Program-made: the position numbers and the translations under genes
NCBI GenBank assembly: GCA_017938785.1
Contig: JAGBAU010000021.1
Span: 1 to 9,047 of the forward strand
Reading direction: 5' to 3'
Source: Clostridia bacterium
GTDB lineage: Bacteria; Bacillota_A; Clostridia; Christensenellales; Aristaeellaceae
DNA length: 9,047 nucleotides
The notes under the pieces: model-generated
Told to the model about the DNA's origin: nothing
Database searches by the model: none
What the model saw: only the letters and a program-made list of their open reading frames with translations
Shown here: positions 6,041 to 9,047 of the stretch, in pieces
Position numbering within the stretch: the first letter of the stretch is position 1
Layout: each line of letters starts with the position of its first letter

Positions 6041-6953
6041 GGTTCAGGAAATTTTCCAGCCTCGGGCAGGTGTTTTCATCGGATTGAATCGTCAGGGATG
6101 CCAGCTTCGCCCCCAGCCGGGCCGCACAGCGCAGGCTCATGCCCTTCGTGCGCGCCGCGACGGTACCGGAGAAGAATGCGTCTCCCGCGCCGGTGGAATC
6201 CACCATGATGGTCGGTTCCGGCGGAATATGGCCGCTGTCGCCGCTTTCCGCATCATAGAATACCGCGCCATGGGAGCCCAGGGTCACCACGATTTCACGA
6301 ATACCGCGGGCATCCGCTTCGCGCCGGGTGATTTCGAGCACGGCTTCGGGATCATCCTGCTCAAGCTTACAGTTGAACAGGCTGCCGCCCTCGATTTCGT
6401 TCATGATGAACAGGCGCGCCTTGCCCAGGAACTCCGGGCGCTGCAAAATCACGCTCATATTGCCCACGATCACGCAGACGTCCTTGTTGTACTTCTCGGC
6501 CAGAGCAAATACCTTTTCCGCGATGGAGGCGCGCATATCAATCTCCAGCACGATGTTCTCGCAATTCCTTACGATCTCATCGCCATACAGCTCGACCTGC
6601 CTCTCCAGGGTGGAGAAATCCGGCTGACGGGAAATGGAACCCGCCAGATCGCCGTTTTCGTCAAATACGGCCAGCCACATACCCATGCCCGCTCCAGCGC
6701 TGACCGCGTATTTCAAATCCACGCCGCGGGCTGCCAGCCTGCGGTGCACATCCTCGCCGATACCATCGGTTTCAAGCATGGTCACGAAAGAAACCGTACT
6801 TCCCACATTGGCCAGGTTTTCCGCCACATTTCTGGACACGCCTCCATGCGTGATTTTCACATCGCCCACATTTCTGCCGGTGGGCAGGTATTTTCTGAAG
6901 GGAAATCCCTTAATATCCACAAAAACCGAGCCGAACACCGCAGTGTACGCCAT
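6036..6953 (-). CDS. PfkB-family carbohydrate kinase
   Basis: This 305-residue cytoplasmic ribokinase-fold kinase has a typical length for the family. It has the N-terminal GGVSRNVAENLA motif (residues 37-48, PfkB signature 1 type) and the C-terminal DSTGAGDAFFSG motif (252-263, PfkB signature 2) with catalytic Asp258. VTLGSHGAVFY (223-233) is the usual strand before the ATP-binding lobe. The first strand, VFGSVFVDIKG, together with the GGVSRN segment, resembles pseudouridine-kinase and ketohexokinase-like members, so the substrate is open. Context favours a ketose: the gene follows a D-lyxose/D-mannose-type isomerase by 54 bases on the same strand, and that enzyme yields D-xylulose or D-fructose. 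The start is supported by AAGGGGG (6961-6967), seven bases before the ATG. It is unlike the PfkB kinase at 2887-3912 and is not a recent duplicate of it. Confidence 0.9.
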   Translation of the reverse strand: MAYTAVFGSVFVDIKGFPFRKYLPTGRNVGDVKITHGGVSRNVAENLANVGSTVSFVTMLETDGIGEDVHRRLAARGVDLKYAVSAGAGMGMWLAVFDENGDLAGSISRQPDFSTLERQVELYGDEIVRNCENIVLEIDMRASIAEKVFALAEKYNKDVCVIVGNMSVILQRPEFLGKARLFIMNEIEGGSLFNCKLEQDDPEAVLEITRREADARGIREIVVTLGSHGAVFYDAESGDSGHIPPEPTIMVDSTGAGDAFFSGTVAARTKGMSLRCAARLGAKLASLTIQSDENTCPRLENFLNQ

Positions 6954-6975
6954 GGTTCTTCCCCCTTTGTAAGAA

Positions 6976-6998
6976 TGGCGGCCGGGTTAGGGCCGCCA
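6976..6998 (-). other. GC-rich hairpin between isomerase and kinase
   Basis: An 8-bp perfect stem (TGGCGGCC, 6976-6983, with GGCCGCCA, 6991-6998) and a seven-base loop lie in the 54-base gap. No T-tract follows on the minus strand, so it is not a standard terminator. It could stabilise or separate the two messages. Confidence 0.5.
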
Positions 6999-7007
6999 CT
7001 TGAAGAA

Positions 7008-7691
7008 TCAGATTACCTTCGCGTACTCATTGCACAGCGGGTGCAGGATGGCTTCGTCCTCTTCGATCTCAGAGAAACGGTAGGTGGGCTCCAGGAAGTA
7101 GTTATCGGTGTTGTCATCGTTGACCTTGGAAACCTCGCCTGCGACCAGCTCGCCATAGCCGGTCTTGGGGCCGAAGATATGGGCCACATAGGGAGGCAGG
7201 GTTACGCTGTCTCCGGGGTAAACCAGAATCTCTTCGCCGGCCTTATAGGTGCTGGGAATGCCGTCCATATAAATGGTTACATCGGTTTCCAGCTGTTCGC
7301 CGGTCTTGGGATCTGCGTTCCACAGCTGCAGGTACATTACGCCGCCCGCACGGTTGATGATGTCCTCGGTCTTGAAAACATGGTAGTGCTTGGGCAGGCG
7401 CTGGCCTTCCTTGAACAGCAAATACTTCTCGCAGTAGGGAACGCCGGTATCGGGATTGTTCATATCACCGTTGCGCACAGTGTAGAGTACGGCGCCGATT
7501 TCGTCAAACTTGCCGGTTCCAAAGTCGGAGATGTCCCAGCCGAGCATGACCTTCTTGATGGTGTCCAGGTTGTCCTTGTTCTCATGCCACTTTTCCATAT
7601 CCCAATAAGCATAGCGGGGCAGGCGAACATTGTTCTTCTGAAGAAGTTCCTTTGCCCAAACCAGGGCTGCATTGACTTCCGAGCGCTTCAT
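7008..7691 (-). CDS. D-lyxose ketol-isomerase family protein (cupin fold, DUF1498-like)
   Basis: This 227-residue protein matches D-lyxose/D-mannose isomerases of the cupin superfamily along its whole length. Diagnostic segments are the N-terminal MKRSEVNAAL, the central CEKYLLFKEGQRLPKHYH, KTEDIINRAGG, and the C-terminal EVSKVNDDNTDNYFLEP and RFSEIEEDE. Expected metal ligands (Mn2+ in characterised members) are His102, His104, Glu109 and His171. The family interconverts D-lyxose with D-xylulose and D-mannose with D-fructose. With the downstream PfkB kinase, the product could be phosphorylated into the pentose phosphate pathway or glycolysis, which is inference. No sugar transporter or regulator is in the window. 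The start is supported by GAGGAGG (7700-7706), eight bases before ATG 7689-7691. Transcription probably begins at the extended -10 promoter upstream, after the 5S terminator. Confidence 0.9.
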   Translation of the reverse strand: MKRSEVNAALVWAKELLQKNNVRLPRYAYWDMEKWHENKDNLDTIKKVMLGWDISDFGTGKFDEIGAVLYTVRNGDMNNPDTGVPYCEKYLLFKEGQRLPKHYHVFKTEDIINRAGGVMYLQLWNADPKTGEQLETDVTIYMDGIPSTYKAGEEILVYPGDSVTLPPYVAHIFGPKTGYGELVAGEVSKVNDDNTDNYFLEPTYRFSEIEEDEAILHPLCNEYAKVI

Positions 7692-7706
7692 TTATTTTTC
7701 CTCCTC

Positions 7707-7719
7707 ATGCATAATGCAT
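7707..7719. repeat. Doubled ATGCAT palindrome in the isomerase leader
   Basis: Two ATGCAT palindromes flank a single A, giving an overall near-symmetrical 13-base site between the predicted start of transcription and the ribosome binding site. It could be an operator for the isomerase-kinase operon. No adjacent regulator gene supports this. Confidence 0.35.
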
Positions 7720-7726
7720 ATTACTG

Positions 7727-7737
7727 TTATTATAACA
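7727..7737 (-). promoter_or_regulatory. Extended -10 promoter for the isomerase-kinase operon
   Basis: The minus strand reads TGTTATAAT, a perfect -10 (7729-7734) with the TGn extension. No good -35 is found at the right distance (TGGCGC at 7752-7757). Such promoters can work without a -35 or with an activator. Confidence 0.6.
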
Positions 7738-7767
7738 TAGCTTTCACTGAAGCGCCATAGAAAGCAG

Positions 7768-7794
7768 AAAAAAAGAGATCACAAATGTGATCTC
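7768..7794 (-). terminator. Terminator of the solitary 5S rRNA gene
   Basis: The stem GAGATCAC/GTGATCTC (7775-7782 with 7787-7794, loop of four) is followed on the minus strand by seven T residues (7768-7774). It lies about a dozen bases beyond the 3' end of 5S and so ends the 5S transcript before the isomerase promoter. Confidence 0.92.
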
Positions 7795-7828
7795 CAAAAA
7801 GATTGAATCCGGCGACGACCTACTCTCC
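7793..7828 (-). repeat. 36-bp exact repeat, copy 1 (5S 3' end plus trailer)
   Basis: This segment is identical to 9012-9047. It covers the last bases of 5S and the trailer up to the terminator stem. Identity includes the non-genic trailer (ATTGAATC and AAAAA), while the terminator stems differ. It may extend further, since the second copy is cut by the window edge. Confidence 0.9.
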
Positions 7829-7923
7829 CGGGCCGTTGCCAGCCAAGTACCATCAGCGTGCTGAGGCTTAACTTCTGTGTTCGGTATGGGAACAGGTGGA
7901 TCCCTCAGGCTATTGTCACCGGA
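7807..7923 (-). rRNA. rrf: 5S ribosomal RNA
   Basis: On the minus strand this is a complete 5S rRNA of about 117 bases. It contains the universal stretch with CCGAACACAGAAGTTAAG, the GGATCCACCTGTTCCCATA segment before it and the GGGAGAGTAGGTCG segment near the 3' end. The ends TCCGGTGAC and GTCGCCGGA pair to form helix I. The exact ends are inferred from this pairing. No 23S rRNA lies upstream. Instead, a perfect-consensus promoter sits 15 bases before the 5' end and a signal peptidase gene precedes that, so this is a solitary 5S gene with its own promoter and terminator. A second 5S gene in the same orientation begins at the right edge. Confidence 0.97.
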
Positions 7924-7937
7924 AATTTACGAGGAGT

Positions 7938-7966
7938 ATTATAGCATATATGCCATGTTCTGTCAA
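7938..7966 (-). promoter_or_regulatory. Perfect-consensus promoter of the solitary 5S gene
   Basis: TTGACA (7961-7966) and TATAAT (7938-7943) with a 17-base spacer match the sigma-A consensus at all twelve positions. The predicted start near 7931 is about eight bases before mature 5S. The -35 is five bases beyond the signal peptidase stop codon, with no terminator between. Confidence 0.93.
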
Positions 7967-7971
7967 GCTGG

Positions 7972-8478
7972 TCAGCGGATTTTACGAATCTTTCCAAAGG
8001 GAAACACCACACATTTCACCACGGCAACGATCTGCTTCAGCGGAATCGGACCCACGCTGCGGCTGTCCTTTGATGCCGGCCGGTTATCACCGAGCACAAA
8101 ATACTCGTCCGCACAGACATGCCTCTCTCCCATGGGCCGAAGGCATCTGCGGCGGGCAAAATTTTCCGGCACCGGTTCCCCGTTCACATGGAGAACGTCT
8201 TCCTCAATCCAGATGGTTTCTCCGGGCAAGCCAACCACGCGCTTCACAAATAAGCCCTTGCGACCGGAATACCTGCACAGCACCACATCAAATCGTCGGA
8301 TTTTCCCGTGAATTCTGCGCCGCAGCGCAAAAACCACCTCGCCGTTCTGAAGCGTATCCTGCATGGATCGACCCTTGATATGGGCAAGCAGGCAAACAAA
8401 CTGCCTGAGGAGCAAGGCAATCGCCACACCTAATACGGCATCTGCAATCAGATATTTCATCCATCCAACCATAGGCAC
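7972..8478 (-). CDS. lepB: Type I signal peptidase (S26 family)
   Basis: This 168-residue membrane-anchored protease cuts signal peptides from exported proteins at the outer face of the membrane. One N-terminal transmembrane segment (about 8-33) is followed by the catalytic motif GRSM (Ser38), then KRVVGLPGE with general-base Lys79, and the C-terminal GDN/SKDSR motif (130-140), in which SKDSRSVGPI is nearly invariant in the family. Length is at the short end for Gram-positive SipS-type enzymes (about 170-190). The start is a GTG at 8476-8478 sharing one base with the TAG stop of the upstream gene. AGGGG (8487-8491) is eight bases away. An ATG at 8470-8472 is an alternative but is poorly spaced. 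It forms an operon with the small membrane protein gene. No terminator separates it from the downstream 5S gene. Confidence 0.93.
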   Translation of the reverse strand: MPMVGWMKYLIADAVLGVAIALLLRQFVCLLAHIKGRSMQDTLQNGEVVFALRRRIHGKIRRFDVVLCRYSGRKGLFVKRVVGLPGETIWIEEDVLHVNGEPVPENFARRRCLRPMGERHVCADEYFVLGDNRPASKDSRSVGPIPLKQIVAVVKCVVFPFGKIRKIR

Positions 8479-8858
8479 TATTCAATCCCCTGCGGTATCC
8501 GTTTTTTACGCAGACGGCGAAGCTTCTCCCTGAGCACACCCAGGGTATGACGGTCCCTCGGATAGAGCAGGCGCAGCAGCAAAATCGCCAGCAGCACCGT
8601 GATGATCTTTTCCGGCGTAAAAGGCAGCCAGAGCAGACTCATGTAAGCGCCGCCCACCATGCGCATCCAGTTGATCTTCAAAAGCATACCAACAGTAAAC
8701 AGGATATAGCTCCAGCCATTGGTGATCATCCACGCGATGAACAGGCACAGCAACAGCCTGGGATTCAGCAAAAACCGTCCCCAACGCCTCGCTTTTTCTT
8801 TGATTTTTTCCTTCGTACAGGCAGAAAGAAATGCCTGTAGTTTCCCTTTCAGCTTCAA
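8478..8858 (-). CDS. Small membrane protein of unknown function
   Basis: This 126-residue protein has a basic N-terminus (about 1-28), hydrophobic segments at about 34-61 and 83-98 with a further hydrophobic stretch at 67-80, and a strongly basic C-terminal tail (LRRLRKKR). It is thus predicted to cross the membrane two or three times. Segments such as AWMITNGWSYILF and WLPFTPEKIITVLLAILLLR recall a conserved uncharacterised family of Clostridia, but I cannot name a function. The start codon is TTG (8856-8858), preceded by GGAGGA (8865-8870) at six bases. No ATG start fits. Its stop overlaps the signal peptidase start by one base, so the two are probably translationally coupled. A role in secretion or in the peptidase's membrane setting is only a guess from context. 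Confidence 0.8.
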   Translation of the reverse strand: MKLKGKLQAFLSACTKEKIKEKARRWGRFLLNPRLLLCLFIAWMITNGWSYILFTVGMLLKINWMRMVGGAYMSLLWLPFTPEKIITVLLAILLLRLLYPRDRHTLGVLREKLRRLRKKRIPQGIE

Positions 8859-8888
8859 GCCGTTTCCTCCGGCAAACTTTTCTCATAT

Positions 8889-8917
8889 AGAATATGCACA
8901 ATTCAGGCTTTCGTCAA
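8889..8917 (-). promoter_or_regulatory. Possible second promoter (P2) of the membrane protein-signal peptidase operon
   Basis: TTGACG (8912-8917) and TATTCT (8889-8894) with a 17-base spacer lie closer to the gene than P1. The -10 is weaker than P1's, so this may be secondary or fortuitous. Confidence 0.4.
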
Positions 8918-8930
8918 ACCCGTTTGAAGG

Positions 8931-8959
8931 ATTATAGCATAGATCCGCAACGGAATCAA
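8931..8959 (-). promoter_or_regulatory. Promoter (P1) of the membrane protein-signal peptidase operon
   Basis: TTGATT (8954-8959) and TATAAT (8931-8936) with a 17-base spacer, plus a TGC extension before the -10, lie between the upstream 5S terminator and the small membrane protein gene. Confidence 0.72.
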
Positions 8960-8984
8960 TCGAATGATAGTTGCAGAAAAGCAA

Positions 8985-9014
8985 AAGAAAAAGGACACAT
9001 CGAATGATGTGTCC
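8985..9014 (-). terminator. Terminator of the second 5S rRNA gene
   Basis: A perfect 9-bp stem (GGACACATC, 8993-9001, with 9006-9014) and a four-base loop are followed on the minus strand by TTTTTCTTTT. It has the same position relative to 5S as the terminator at 7768-7794 but a different stem sequence. Confidence 0.92.
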
Positions 9015-9047
9015 AAAAAGATTGAATCCGGCGACGACCTACTCTCC
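9012..9047 (-). repeat. 36-bp exact repeat, copy 2 (5S 3' end plus trailer)
   Basis: This is identical to 7793-7828 and runs to the window edge. Confidence 0.9.
9027..9047 (-). rRNA. rrf: 5S ribosomal RNA, second copy (3' end only)
   Basis: The last 21 bases of the window match the 3' end of the complete 5S gene base for base (minus-strand GGAGAGTAGGTCGTCGCCGG, then A). The gene continues beyond the edge. Whether it ends a full rRNA operon or is another solitary 5S cannot be seen. Confidence 0.88.

Noticed and set aside
6018..7760. A 580-residue open frame on the plus strand
   Set aside because: It is antisense to the isomerase and kinase genes, which have clear family motifs, and runs through the intergenic hairpin. 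Its composition (rich in His, Gln and Ala) shows no recognisable domain. It is a by-product of codon bias.
7793..9047. The 36-bp repeats as attachment sites of an integrated element
   Set aside because: They are parts of two 5S rRNA genes. The enclosed segment holds only housekeeping-type genes and no integrase or phage gene.

Overview
This is a moderate-GC bacterial segment, most likely from an anaerobic Bacillota (Clostridia-type) genome. That placement is an inference. It rests on strong AGGAGG-type ribosome binding sites, near-consensus sigma-A promoters (several with a TGn extension), the 5S rRNA sequence, and a looped-hinge AbrB regulator next to an MGT glycosyltransferase. No species can be named. 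The window is densely packed: there is no gene-free stretch above 300 bases, and I see no insertion sequence, phage gene, CRISPR array or tRNA.

Region 1 (1-2860, minus strand) is the front of a branched-chain-amino-acid-type ABC uptake operon. It holds livJ (solute-binding protein), a terminator-like hairpin, then livH and the first half of livM, which runs off the left edge. A consensus promoter drives livJ. A second strong promoter lies directly after the livJ hairpin, and its -35 box sits inside the hairpin's T-tract. Binding protein and permeases can therefore be expressed at different levels.

Region 2 (2826-4519, minus strand) is a two-gene operon: a cysteine-rich DUF2284-type putative metal-binding protein followed by a PfkB/HldE-like sugar kinase. 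It has its own promoter and a near-perfect terminator.

Region 3 (4530-6040, plus strand) is divergent from region 2. It encodes a 72-residue AbrB/SpoVT-type DNA-binding protein and a GT1 (MGT family) glycosyltransferase, two bases apart. A perfect 32-bp palindrome made of repeated TATGATTA units covers the promoter -10 and predicted start site, and is the best candidate operator in the window. A 21-bp hairpin, carrying the stop codons of both convergent genes in its stem, separates this operon from region 4.

Region 4 (6036-7735, minus strand) pairs a D-lyxose/D-mannose-type ketol-isomerase with a second PfkB sugar kinase, as expected for a small pentose/hexose entry pathway (isomerise, then phosphorylate).

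Region 5 (7768-9047, minus strand) is a cassette of a small membrane protein and a type I signal peptidase, bracketed by two 5S rRNA genes. The complete 5S gene has its own perfect-consensus promoter and its own terminator, so it is a solitary rrf gene and not the tail of an rRNA operon. A second 5S gene begins at the right edge. The points most worth following up are the AbrB palindrome/glycosyltransferase module and the solitary, duplicated 5S arrangement.
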